From: Lentisphaeria bacterium
GTDB taxonomy: Bacteria; Verrucomicrobiota; Lentisphaeria; Victivallales; UBA1829
DNA length: 52,968 nucleotides
Direction: 5' to 3'
Assembly: GCA_017615635.1 (NCBI GenBank)
Contig: JAFZZR010000110.1
Location: 1 to 52,968, forward strand
Shown: piece by piece, positions 42,679-51,503 of the stretch
How the letters are laid out: each line of letters starts with the position of its first letter
Numbering within the stretch: the stretch's first letter is position 1
Made by a program: the position numbers and the translations under genes
Notes under the pieces: model-generated
What the model was told of the DNA's origin: nothing
Databases searched by the model: none
The model's input: only the letters and a program-made list of their open reading frames with translations

Positions 42679-43707
42679 ATGATACGCAAAGACGGTTTGG
42701 AATTTCATGCGGCCGAACTGCGAAAGGCTTCCGGTGTGGACGGCTGGATCCCCGCCCGGATCCCCGCGCAGATCGGAGATCAGCTTAATGAACGGGGACG
42801 GTTCATAGCCTCGGACAGCGTCACGACGGAGATCCGGTTCGTCACCGATGCCCGGCGCATCCGCCTGACTCTCTCGGCACATCAGCCTGAATTCGGGCTG
42901 GATCAGCTGGAAATACGAGTTTTCTGCGGCGATTTCCAGTATCAGGCCTTCTGGCTCAAACCGGGATGTATCACGACCGTAACTCTCTTCCCGCCGAACG
43001 AACTTACTAAGATCCGGGAGGAATATCTGCGGCGCGGGCCGGGCATCGGATTCGCGCCCGATGTCTGGCGGATCCAGTCGCAGCGCGGCGAACTCATCTA
43101 TTGCGGGATCGAGACCTTCGGCCATGCCGTCCGTCCGCCCGAATCTTCGGAGAAACCTGCGAAGACCTGTCTGTTCTACGGATCCTCCCTTACCAACTCC
43201 ACGCTGGACGGCTTCCCCTCCGTAGCCTGCAAGCGCCTCGGCTGGGATCTTCTCAATTTGGGAATGAGCGGCTCCTGTCATGTGGAACCCTGTCTTTCGG
43301 ACTGGATGGCTTCGCTGGACGGCTGGGATCTTGCCGTCTTCGAACTCGGGATCAATGTCATTACGGTAATCGATGCGGAGGAGTTCCGCAACCGTGTCGA
43401 CCATCTGCTGGATGTCTTCACCTCGCGCCACCCCGGGAAGCCGCTGGTGCTGATCACGCTCTTCCCCTCCATCTACCGTGCGGAACTGCGGAAGGAACCG
43501 CTGCCGGAAGACCGGGAGGGCGCGTTCCGCAGGGTCCTCCGCGAACTGTATGAGAAATACCGTTCCCGGGGCAATCTGCATCTACTGGAAGGCGATGAGC
43601 TTCTGGATGATCTTGGTGCGCTGGGGACGGATTTCGTTCATCCGAAGAACTACGGCCATGCCGTCATTGGTCTGAAACTGGCCGAAAAACTGAAGACACT
43701 GATCTGA
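42679..43707 (+). CDS. SGNH/GDSL-type hydrolase
   Basis: The start is taken at 42679 (MIRKDGLEF); a longer frame would overlap the previous gene. Of 342 residues, about 1-150 form a beta-rich accessory domain seen in carbohydrate-esterase-like SGNH proteins. From residue 160 the SGNH fold shows YGSSLTNS (nucleophile S170), NLGMSGSCH (Gly), FELGINVI (the block III region, where GxND would stand) and the C-terminal D318-FVH321 (DxxH acid-base pair). It probably removes an ester group. With the serine hydrolase it gives the operon two candidate esterases. There is no signal peptide. Confidence 0.85.
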   Translation: MIRKDGLEFHAAELRKASGVDGWIPARIPAQIGDQLNERGRFIASDSVTTEIRFVTDARRIRLTLSAHQPEFGLDQLEIRVFCGDFQYQAFWLKPGCITTVTLFPPNELTKIREEYLRRGPGIGFAPDVWRIQSQRGELIYCGIETFGHAVRPPESSEKPAKTCLFYGSSLTNSTLDGFPSVACKRLGWDLLNLGMSGSCHVEPCLSDWMASLDGWDLAVFELGINVITVIDAEEFRNRVDHLLDVFTSRHPGKPLVLITLFPSIYRAELRKEPLPEDREGAFRRVLRELYEKYRSRGNLHLLEGDELLDDLGALGTDFVHPKNYGHAVIGLKLAEKLKTLI

Positions 43708-43757
43708 AGAAAACACAACTTCGTAGAAAAATTAACCCACAGGAGAAAAACAGAAAA

Positions 43758-44717
43758 ATGCATGCTATGATCCTGGATGAAAACCGCAACTTCAAATGGG
43801 CCGAAATGCCCGATCCCGTGCGCAAGGACGGGGAAGTCATCATCGAAGTCCACGCCGCCGCGGTCAACCGCGCCGACCTGATGCAGAAGGACGGCTGCTA
43901 CGCGTCCCCGCCGGAATGGCCGCAGTGGTGCGGTCTGGAAGTGGCTGGCGTCATTGCGGAAGCGCCGGAGAACTCCGCCTTCAAGCCGGGCGACCGCGTC
44001 TGCGCACTGGTGGGCGGCGGCGGCTATTCCGAAAAGATCGCCGTGCCCGAGGGGATGGTCGTGCCGATCCCGGATAAAATGACCATGATCCAGGCGGCGT
44101 CCATACCGGAAGTCTGGTGCACCGCGTATCTGAATCTGAAGCTGGAAGCGGGCGGCATGAAGCCGGGCGACGTCTTCTATATGCAGGCGGGCGCCAGCGG
44201 CGTCGGTCTGGCCGTGATCCAGCTGGCGAAATGCATGGGGGCAGAAGTCATTACCACCATCGACTCTCCCGAAAAGGCAGCCTTCGTCAAGAAGCTGGGC
44301 GCCGACTACGTTCTCGATTACCGCACGGACGACGTCCTCTCCGTCATCGAGGCGCATCCGCCCACGGTGGCGCTGGACTGCATCGGCGGGAAGAAGATGG
44401 GCGACTGCTTCAAGCACATGGTGTTCGGCGGACGCTGGATCATGATCGCCACCATGGGCGGCTCCGAAACCACGATCAATCTGGAAACGGTCTGGCGCAA
44501 GCGCATCCGGCTGATCGGCAGTACGCTCCGCAGCCGTACGTCCGAGGAGAAAAGCCGGATCATGCACGCCCTTCACGACGAGCTGTTCCCGCTCTTCGTT
44601 TCCGGCAAACTCATCTCCAACGTCCACGCCGTCTTCCCGATTCAGGAGGTGGAAGCGGCCCACGGCGTCCTGCGCCGGGCGGAGAACATCGGCAAGGTGG
44701 TGCTGACCTTGAAATAA
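43758..44717 (+). CDS. NADPH:quinone oxidoreductase-type MDR protein
   Basis: The 319 residues are of the zinc-free quinone oxidoreductase/PIG3 type. They have AVNRADLMQKDGCYASPP, the GLEVAGVI motif, a Rossmann AGASGVG, TTIDSPEKAAFVKKLGADYVLDY and the C-terminal IGKVVLTLK. It binds NADPH and should reduce an activated double bond or quinone. An enone made by the dehydratase and dehydrogenases of this operon would be a suitable substrate. It is the last gene of the unit, with a terminator 31 bases downstream. The leader has AGGAGA. Confidence 0.9.
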   Translation: MHAMILDENRNFKWAEMPDPVRKDGEVIIEVHAAAVNRADLMQKDGCYASPPEWPQWCGLEVAGVIAEAPENSAFKPGDRVCALVGGGGYSEKIAVPEGMVVPIPDKMTMIQAASIPEVWCTAYLNLKLEAGGMKPGDVFYMQAGASGVGLAVIQLAKCMGAEVITTIDSPEKAAFVKKLGADYVLDYRTDDVLSVIEAHPPTVALDCIGGKKMGDCFKHMVFGGRWIMIATMGGSETTINLETVWRKRIRLIGSTLRSRTSEEKSRIMHALHDELFPLFVSGKLISNVHAVFPIQEVEAAHGVLRRAENIGKVVLTLK

Positions 44718-44747
44718 CGGTCCATCGAGACTCGTATTTGAAGGCAA

Positions 44748-44791
44748 AGGCGTCCGGATGGGGGATCCCTCTCTCCGGGCGTCTTTTTTTT
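44748..44791 (+). terminator. Strong intrinsic terminator ending the catabolic operon
   Basis: The arms 44748-44758 and 44774-44784 pair over 11 positions (two G-T wobbles) and are followed by eight T residues. The loop has an inner GGGATCCC palindrome. Confidence 0.85.
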
Positions 44792-44823
44792 CTTGAAAAA
44801 AGGAATTTTTTGCCGTCTCCGCC

Positions 44824-44852
44824 TTGCAAAAAGGAAACAGGCGGACTATACT
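44824..44852 (+). promoter_or_regulatory. Promoter of the PilT-family operon
   Basis: TTGCAA (44824-44829), 17 bp, TATACT (44847-44852), 55 bases before the start at 44907. Confidence 0.65.
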
Positions 44853-44906
44853 ACGAGGATAGAAGACATCGGAAAAAGTTTCAACCTTGTTTTTCGGAGG
44901 TTACAG

Positions 44907-46409
44907 ATGCAGCTGGAGGTCCAGTGGTTTGTTTCCGCTCTTTTGAGCAACAATCTGATAACGCCCGATGATGCGAAGGTCATCAATCGGGAGCTGGGCG
45001 GCGAGCCCGATCTTATGACGTTCGCCCAGGATTTTCTCAACCGTATCACCGCAGAACTGCCCGAGGATGAGGCTCAGGCCTGGATGACGCAGATCCAGCA
45101 GGTCCTCGAATTTGCCGCCGCCCAGGCCCAGACGGGGACACCTCCGCCGGACGCAGATCAGTATGCCGTCGATACGGAAGGCGAGGATTTCGAGGTTCAG
45201 GGCGCAGTCAATGCGCTGGGCGCGCATGTTTCGCAGGAAGAGATGGATGAGATCTTCGGAGAACTGCGCGGAGTCGGATCCATGAGCGAAGAGCAGGCGG
45301 CGGATTACATGAAGCGTCTTCTCCTGGCGCTCCGTGACTTCGGAGCCAGCGACCTTCATATTTCAGCCGATGCGCCGCTCTTCATCCGGAAAAACCTGAA
45401 CATTCAGAGGATCGATCCGGATTGGAATATTCCGGCGGAGGATGCGGAAAAGCTGACCTATTCCCTGCTCACGGAAGAACAGAGGAAGGAATTCGAAGAG
45501 AATCAGGACTTGAACTTCGCGCTGGAAATCCACCCCAGCCGGTTCCGTGCCTCGATCATGAAACAGAGACAGGGCATTTCCGCTTCGTACCGAATCGTGC
45601 CGGACAAGATCCATACGCTGGAAGAGCTGGGATTCCTGCCCCGCGACGCCCGGACGCTGGAACGGCTTCTGGATTATCACAACGGCCTGATCCTGGTCAC
45701 GGGGCCTATCGGGAGCGGCAAGACCACGACCCTGGCCGCGCTGGTGGAAATCGCAAACAAGAAACGCGAAGACCATATCATTACGGTGGAAGATCCCATA
45801 GAGATCGTGATCCCGTCCAAAAACTGCAAAGTGACACAGCGACAGATCGGGATCCACACGAACAGCTACCGGACGGCGCTGAAAGGGGCGCTGCGTGAAG
45901 ACCCGGACATCATCGTGATCGGCGAGATGCACGACCTGGAGACCATCGAAAACGCCATTACGGCGGCGGAGACGGGCCACCTGGTCATCGGGACCCTTCC
46001 CACGTGCGACGCGGCCAACACGCTGAACCGTATTCTGGACGTGTTCCCGCCGAACCAGCAGGCGCAGATCCGGACCATGACCGCGGGCAGTCTCCGCGGC
46101 GTGGTATGCCAGAAACTGATTCCGAACACGACGGGCGGTCTCTCCATCTGCTATGAGATCCTGATGAACACGCTTGCGGTGTCCAACGTGATTTCGGAAG
46201 GCAAGATCTTCCAGCTGCGTGCCTCCATGCAGATCGGCAGCAAATCGGGCATGTGCACCATCGATCAGAACCTTCTGGCTCTGTTCAATGCCAATATCAT
46301 CAGCTACGAGACCGCGCTCGGACAGATGCGCGACCAGTCCGTCATCACCCAGCTTCAGCAGGAACAGGCGAAGCGGGTGGCCACCTCGGGAAAGAAGAAG
46401 AGAAGATAA
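44907..46409 (+). CDS. PilT/PilU-type ATPase with N-terminal extension
   Basis: The 500-residue protein starts at the ATG at 44907 with a CGGAGG site; the longer frame is rejected. Residues 1-145 form a helical extension (about 140 residues) with no PilT counterpart; ALLSNNLITPDDAKVINRELGG may be a helical docking module. The rest is PilT-like: the ASDLHISADAPLF entry, Walker A GPIGSGKTTT (from 266), the Asp box TVEDPIEIV, Walker B DIIVIGEMHDLETI and the AAETGHLVIG helix. The His box, GTLHT in active enzymes, reads GTLPT with P365, so a catalytic or nucleotide-sensing His is missing. It probably acts as a PilU-like accessory to the normal PilT next to it. Confidence 0.88.
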   Translation: MQLEVQWFVSALLSNNLITPDDAKVINRELGGEPDLMTFAQDFLNRITAELPEDEAQAWMTQIQQVLEFAAAQAQTGTPPPDADQYAVDTEGEDFEVQGAVNALGAHVSQEEMDEIFGELRGVGSMSEEQAADYMKRLLLALRDFGASDLHISADAPLFIRKNLNIQRIDPDWNIPAEDAEKLTYSLLTEEQRKEFEENQDLNFALEIHPSRFRASIMKQRQGISASYRIVPDKIHTLEELGFLPRDARTLERLLDYHNGLILVTGPIGSGKTTTLAALVEIANKKREDHIITVEDPIEIVIPSKNCKVTQRQIGIHTNSYRTALKGALREDPDIIVIGEMHDLETIENAITAAETGHLVIGTLPTCDAANTLNRILDVFPPNQQAQIRTMTAGSLRGVVCQKLIPNTTGGLSICYEILMNTLAVSNVISEGKIFQLRASMQIGSKSGMCTIDQNLLALFNANIISYETALGQMRDQSVITQLQQEQAKRVATSGKKKRR

Positions 46410-46423
46410 ACGGAGACTGAAAA

Positions 46424-47497
<1,074 letters not shown>

Positions 47498-47517
47498 CGC
47501 ATCGCGGGGAAGAAAGA

Positions 47518-47554
47518 CTCCGGATCCGGGGCGTTCAGTCGCCGGACTCCGGAG
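47518..47554. terminator. Hairpin between convergent pilT and MATE genes
   Basis: CTCCGGATCCGG (47518-47529) pairs with CCGGACTCCGGAG (47542-47554) with one bulged base. On the minus strand it is followed by a T-rich segment, so it may terminate the MATE operon, whose stop codon is in the loop. It has no T run on the plus strand. Confidence 0.45.
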
Positions 47555-49022
47555 CGGAGGGAACTGTTTCCGTGACGGATTCGATCACCTTCATCTTCTG
47601 CCATTTCCCCGTCCGGTAGCGCAGATAATAGAGACATCCGCAGCCCATGATGTAGAGGACACATACGGTCCACATGGACCAGAGCGCGTACTGATCGGCC
47701 AGATCCGGCCCCAGGCGGACCGCCACGGAAGACTTCGTGAAGATGTAGAAGCAGATCATGGAGGGGATGGCATAGGCGAACCAGGCCATGAGAATGCCGA
47801 TCCACATGGCCACGCAGGTGTCGCCGGCCCCTTTGACGGCGCTGCTGTAGAGAATGGCCATTCCGTCGAAAAGAAGATAGGCGGAAATGAAGTAGAGCAT
47901 GATGCGCGTGACGTTTTCCACATCCCCGCCGGGGGCCAGCCGGAACGAACGGAAGATCGGATCCGGATACAGCACGAAGAAAACGGCCATGACCAGCATA
48001 TAGCTCAGCGTGAGAGTCCGGGCGCTCCGGAGGATCCGGACCGCATAGGGGATATCGTTTCCGCCCACGCCCTGACCGACCAGAATGGATACGGTCTGTC
48101 CGACGCCCAGCATGGGCGTGAAGGCCAGTGCGTTGATGGAAAAGGCCACCGTGGCGGCGGCCAGCACCGTGACGCTGATCTTTCCCATCAGCACGATGAA
48201 GATGTTGAAGGAAAGCAGATCCAGAAGAAGCTGGAATCCCGTGGGCGCCCCGTACCGGATGAGACGACGGAAGAGTTCGCCGTCGAAAATGGGACCCGTC
48301 GTGGCGAAACGGGTCCGCACGCTCTTGCGGAAGAACGCCGCGGCAAAGACGAGCATTCCGCAGAAGCCCGCGATCACCGTGGCCCAGGCCGCCCCGGCTA
48401 CGCCCATTTCCGGAATCACGAGTTCCCCGATCCCGGGCAGGGGGACCCGGACCCCGAAGATCATGGCGTAATTCAGCGGGATGTTGACCAGCGTGACAAA
48501 CAGATTGACAGCCATGATCATAAGCGTTTTGCCGCGTCCGCTCCAGAATGTGGAAAGAGCGATCATCAGAAGGGGTACGGCCGTGGTGACGGCCATGATC
48601 CGGAAGTATTCGACTTCCAGAGGCTGGATCCTCGGCTCATGCCCGAAAAACCGGAATATCTCCGGCGCAAAATACGCGGCCGGAAGCATACACAGCTCGC
48701 CCAGAAACGATACATGGACCGCCTGCCAGACGCTGACGCCCACCCGTTTTTCCATCCCCGCCCCCGTGTACTGGGCCACAAAGCTGCCCGCATATCCCAC
48801 GGTCCCGACGAAGAAGCAGGTCATGGCAAAGCTGGTGAGACCCGCCGGGAAGGCTGCAGCCATGGCGTCGGTGGAATACCATTGGAGCATCATCCGGTCG
48901 GTGAACATATTGATGGCATGTCCGGCAGACGCCAGGATCAGGGGCAGGGCGATCTTCAGAACCTCGAGGATTCCCCCCCGCGCGCGCCATCCGCCCAGAA
49001 AATAACCGGCCCGGAATTTCAT
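47535..49022 (-). CDS. MATE-family multidrug/toxin efflux transporter
   Basis: The 495-residue protein has 12 predicted membrane helices in two repeats. The MATE pattern is seen in LKIALPLILASAGHAINMFTDRMML, VGTVGYAGSFVAQYTGAG, VNIPLNYAMIFG and the second-half counterpart FTPMLGVGQTVSILVGQGVGG. It should exchange H+ or Na+ for organic cations or drugs. The start overlaps the stop of smpB by four bases (minus-strand ATGA), so it is translationally coupled to quality-control genes. I see no specific reason for that pairing. Confidence 0.92.
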   Translation of the reverse strand: MKFRAGYFLGGWRARGGILEVLKIALPLILASAGHAINMFTDRMMLQWYSTDAMAAAFPAGLTSFAMTCFFVGTVGYAGSFVAQYTGAGMEKRVGVSVWQAVHVSFLGELCMLPAAYFAPEIFRFFGHEPRIQPLEVEYFRIMAVTTAVPLLMIALSTFWSGRGKTLMIMAVNLFVTLVNIPLNYAMIFGVRVPLPGIGELVIPEMGVAGAAWATVIAGFCGMLVFAAAFFRKSVRTRFATTGPIFDGELFRRLIRYGAPTGFQLLLDLLSFNIFIVLMGKISVTVLAAATVAFSINALAFTPMLGVGQTVSILVGQGVGGNDIPYAVRILRSARTLTLSYMLVMAVFFVLYPDPIFRSFRLAPGGDVENVTRIMLYFISAYLLFDGMAILYSSAVKGAGDTCVAMWIGILMAWFAYAIPSMICFYIFTKSSVAVRLGPDLADQYALWSMWTVCVLYIMGCGCLYYLRYRTGKWQKMKVIESVTETVPSAPESGD

Positions 49023-49504
49023 GATCCTTTGCCGCCCTTTGCTCTGCGCATATCCAGATCGTCCTGCTTTTTCCGCATATCCTGCCGCTTGTCGCCGAAG
49101 GTCTTGCCCTTGGCAAGGCCCAGTTCCAGCTTGACATATCCCCGTTTCAGATACATTTTGAGCGGAATCAGCGCCAGTCCCTTTTCCCGGATCTTCGAGG
49201 AGAGCCGGAGGATCTCACGCCGGTGCATCAGAAGACGGCGCGCACGCGTTGCCTCGTGATTGAACCGGTTCCCATGGGAATAGGGACTGATGTGAATCCC
49301 GTAGACGAGAAGCTGTCCTTTTTCGATGCGGGCGAAGGAATCCTGAAGCTGAACGGAACGCAGACGGCAGCTCTTGACTTCCGTGCCGTGCAGCTCCAGT
49401 CCGGCTTCCATGGTTTCCAGAATATCGTAATCGTGGAATGCCTTGCGGTTTCCCGCCAGGACCGGATTCTCGGACGCCTCCTTGTTTTTCTTCCCGTCGG
49501 CCAT
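49019..49504 (-). CDS. smpB: SsrA-binding protein
   Basis: The 161-residue protein is a full-length SmpB. Marks are NRKAFHDYDILETMEAGLELHGTEVKSCR, the GIHISPYSHGN loop, the RRLLMHRREI helix and the basic tail KGKTFGDKRQDMRKKQDDLDMRRAKGGKG. It binds tmRNA and is required for trans-translation, which rescues stalled ribosomes. The ATG has AAGGATG upstream, in a leader very like that of dnaJ. It starts nine bases after the dnaJ stop and ends overlapping the MATE gene. The tmRNA gene is not in the window. Confidence 0.96.
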   Translation of the reverse strand: MADGKKNKEASENPVLAGNRKAFHDYDILETMEAGLELHGTEVKSCRLRSVQLQDSFARIEKGQLLVYGIHISPYSHGNRFNHEATRARRLLMHRREILRLSSKIREKGLALIPLKMYLKRGYVKLELGLAKGKTFGDKRQDMRKKQDDLDMRRAKGGKGS

Positions 49505-49513
49505 GCTGCATCC

Positions 49514-50707
49514 TTACTTCAGGAAGCGGGCGGCCCGCTTCTGAAAATCGGTTCGTTTCGGAAGATTGGCTCCGGTGAATGTGCCGGCGAGTTCCGTCAG
49601 AAGCTCCTTCTGTCTGGCGTTGAGGCCGACAGGCGTTTCCACCCGGATCCGAACAAGCTGATCGCCGCGTGCTCCGCCCTTCAGCGAAGGCATTCCTTTT
49701 CCCCGGATTCGAAGCGTCGTGCCGTCCGAAGTCCCCGCGGGGATCTTCATGCGTGTCCGCCCGGTGACGGTGGGAACGTCCACGATCCCGCCCAGCGCGG
49801 CCGTAACGGGATCCACGGGAAGATCGCAGATCACATTCTGATCCTCCCGCTGAAAGACATCGTGAGGCCGGATCCGGATCACCACGTAGAGGTCGCCGGG
49901 AGCACCGCCCCGGGCGCCCGCTTCACCTTCCTTCGCCACACGCAGACGGGATCCGTTATTGACTCCCGGGGGGATGTGGATCTGGAGGTCTCTCGTAACG
50001 GGGACTTTTCCCTGGCCTCCGCAGGTGCGGCACGGATTCGATGGAATACGTCCCGCTCCGCCGCAGGCAGGGCAGGGGGCCGCGCTCTGGAAAAAGCCGT
50101 TGCCGGAGATGACCTGCCCCTGACCGCCGCAGGTCGGGCACGACTTCATGGACGAACCCGGTTCGCAGCCGGTCCCGCCGCAATGGGTACAGGCGCCGGA
50201 CCGCTGGATCCGGAGCCGTTTGTCGGCGCCGAAAACGGCGTCTTCGAAGTCGATCTCGATCTCGGACCGGAGATCCTGTCCCGTCCGGGCACCGGAACGG
50301 CCGCGAGCGGACCTGCGGCGTCCGGTTCCGCCCAGAATGTCTTCGAACGAAAACGAACCGTCTCCGCCCGCATTGCCGAAGATCTGGCTGAAGAGATCTC
50401 TGGGGTCGCTGAAGCCGCCGAAACCGCCGGCTCCGCCCGAAAATCCGCCGGCTCCTCCGCCGGGTGCGCCGGACGCGCCGCCATGTTCGAAGAGTTCGGG
50501 TCCGAACTGATCGTACTGGGCGCGCTTCTTAGAATCGCTGAGGACCTCGTAGGCGCGGGAGATCTCCTTGAACTTCTCTTCCGCTTTTTTATCGCCCGGA
50601 TTCTTGTCCGGATGATATTTTACCGCCAGTTTGCGGTATGCTTTCTTGATCTCGTCGTCCGTAGCGGTGCGCGGAACGCCGAGAGATTCATAATAGTCTT
50701 TTGCCAT
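49514..50707 (-). CDS. dnaJ: Chaperone protein DnaJ
   Basis: The 397 residues show the full class A DnaJ plan. They are a J domain (1-70) with the YHPDKN helix-turn, a Gly/Phe-rich region ([18 protein letters not shown]), four CxxCxGxG zinc repeats ([32 protein letters not shown]) and the C-terminal substrate-binding domains. It stimulates DnaK ATPase and delivers unfolded substrates. dnaK is not in the window, which is common when the locus is split. Its start has GGAAGGTG upstream. It sits 37 bases after grpE. Confidence 0.97.
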   Translation of the reverse strand: MAKDYYESLGVPRTATDDEIKKAYRKLAVKYHPDKNPGDKKAEEKFKEISRAYEVLSDSKKRAQYDQFGPELFEHGGASGAPGGGAGGFSGGAGGFGGFSDPRDLFSQIFGNAGGDGSFSFEDILGGTGRRRSARGRSGARTGQDLRSEIEIDFEDAVFGADKRLRIQRSGACTHCGGTGCEPGSSMKSCPTCGGQGQVISGNGFFQSAAPCPACGGAGRIPSNPCRTCGGQGKVPVTRDLQIHIPPGVNNGSRLRVAKEGEAGARGGAPGDLYVVIRIRPHDVFQREDQNVICDLPVDPVTAALGGIVDVPTVTGRTRMKIPAGTSDGTTLRIRGKGMPSLKGGARGDQLVRIRVETPVGLNARQKELLTELAGTFTGANLPKRTDFQKRAARFLK

Positions 50708-50744
50708 GCTGCATCACCTTCCCGCGGAGAGACGGTAAATACCG

Positions 50745-51449
50745 TCACTTGTTTTCTCCGTCATCCTTCCCTTTTTCCTCCTCCGGGGCGGCGGGGCCGG
50801 AGCTCACCACCACCATGGCCGGTTTCAGAAGACGGCTGCCCATTTTGCAGCCCATGCTCCATTGACGGATCACCACGCCGGCGGGAACGGTATCGGAGGG
50901 CTCCTCGGCCACGGCCTCATGGAAGTTGGGATCGAAGGGCTTTCCGGCCGCGTCGATCTTTTCCACGCCGAGATCCGTGAACGCATGATCGAACTCATTG
51001 GAGATCATTTCCATCCCCTTGAGGATCGCGTCCGCGTTGGCACCGGGCGCCTCCGCCGCCTTCACCGCCATGGAGAAATGATCCATGACCTGAAGGAACG
51101 GGAAAAGCGTATCCTGCGTGACCCGGTAGCGGAGCGCCTCCAGCTCCTTGGAGAAGCGTTTGCGCTGATTGTCCATTTCCGCCAGAGCCAGAAGACGCTG
51201 TTTTTCCGCCTCGGCCAGCTTTTTCTCCAGTTCCTCCACACGGGCGGCGGGAGATCCTGCATCCGCAGACTCTTTTCCGGCGGGTGCTTCCGCCGTTTCG
51301 GACGCTTCGGCGCTGTTTTCAGCAGGAGCCGCCGGATTCTGTGCGGACTCGGCGGCTTCGTCGATTTTCTTTTCGGCGGCGGGAGCATTTTTCTTTTCAG
51401 CGGACTTATCGTGTTTTTCCGCGTTTTCGCGGCTATGTTTCTCTTTCAT
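50745..51449 (-). CDS. grpE: Nucleotide exchange factor GrpE
   Basis: The 234-residue protein has an unusually long Ala/Glu/Lys-rich N-terminal tail (about 1-65, disordered). A long coiled coil follows (VEELEKKLAEAEKQ to DNQRKRFSKELEALR). The GrpE beta-wing domain then carries FLQVMDHFSMAV, FDPNFHEAV and GCKMGSRLLKPAMVVV. It exchanges ADP for ATP on DnaK. It is 50 bases downstream of clpB with a promoter of its own in that gap, and its ribosome site is AAAGGTG. I found no CIRCE element, so the heat-shock control is not HrcA-type from this sequence. Confidence 0.95.
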   Translation of the reverse strand: MKEKHSRENAEKHDKSAEKKNAPAAEKKIDEAAESAQNPAAPAENSAEASETAEAPAGKESADAGSPAARVEELEKKLAEAEKQRLLALAEMDNQRKRFSKELEALRYRVTQDTLFPFLQVMDHFSMAVKAAEAPGANADAILKGMEMISNEFDHAFTDLGVEKIDAAGKPFDPNFHEAVAEEPSDTVPAGVVIRQWSMGCKMGSRLLKPAMVVVSSGPAAPEEEKGKDDGENK

Positions 51450-51475
51450 GATCGCACCTTTCGTTCAGTCGTTGT

Positions 51476-51503
51476 AATATACTGCACAAAGACGTTTTTT
51501 CAA
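51476..51503 (-). promoter_or_regulatory. Internal promoter for grpE-dnaJ-smpB
   Basis: On the minus strand TTGAAA (51503-51498), 16 bp, TATATT (51481-51476), 27 bases before the grpE start. The -35 overlaps the clpB stop codon. It is sigma70-like, so constitutive transcription of grpE-dnaJ is likely apart from any heat-shock control. Confidence 0.6.
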
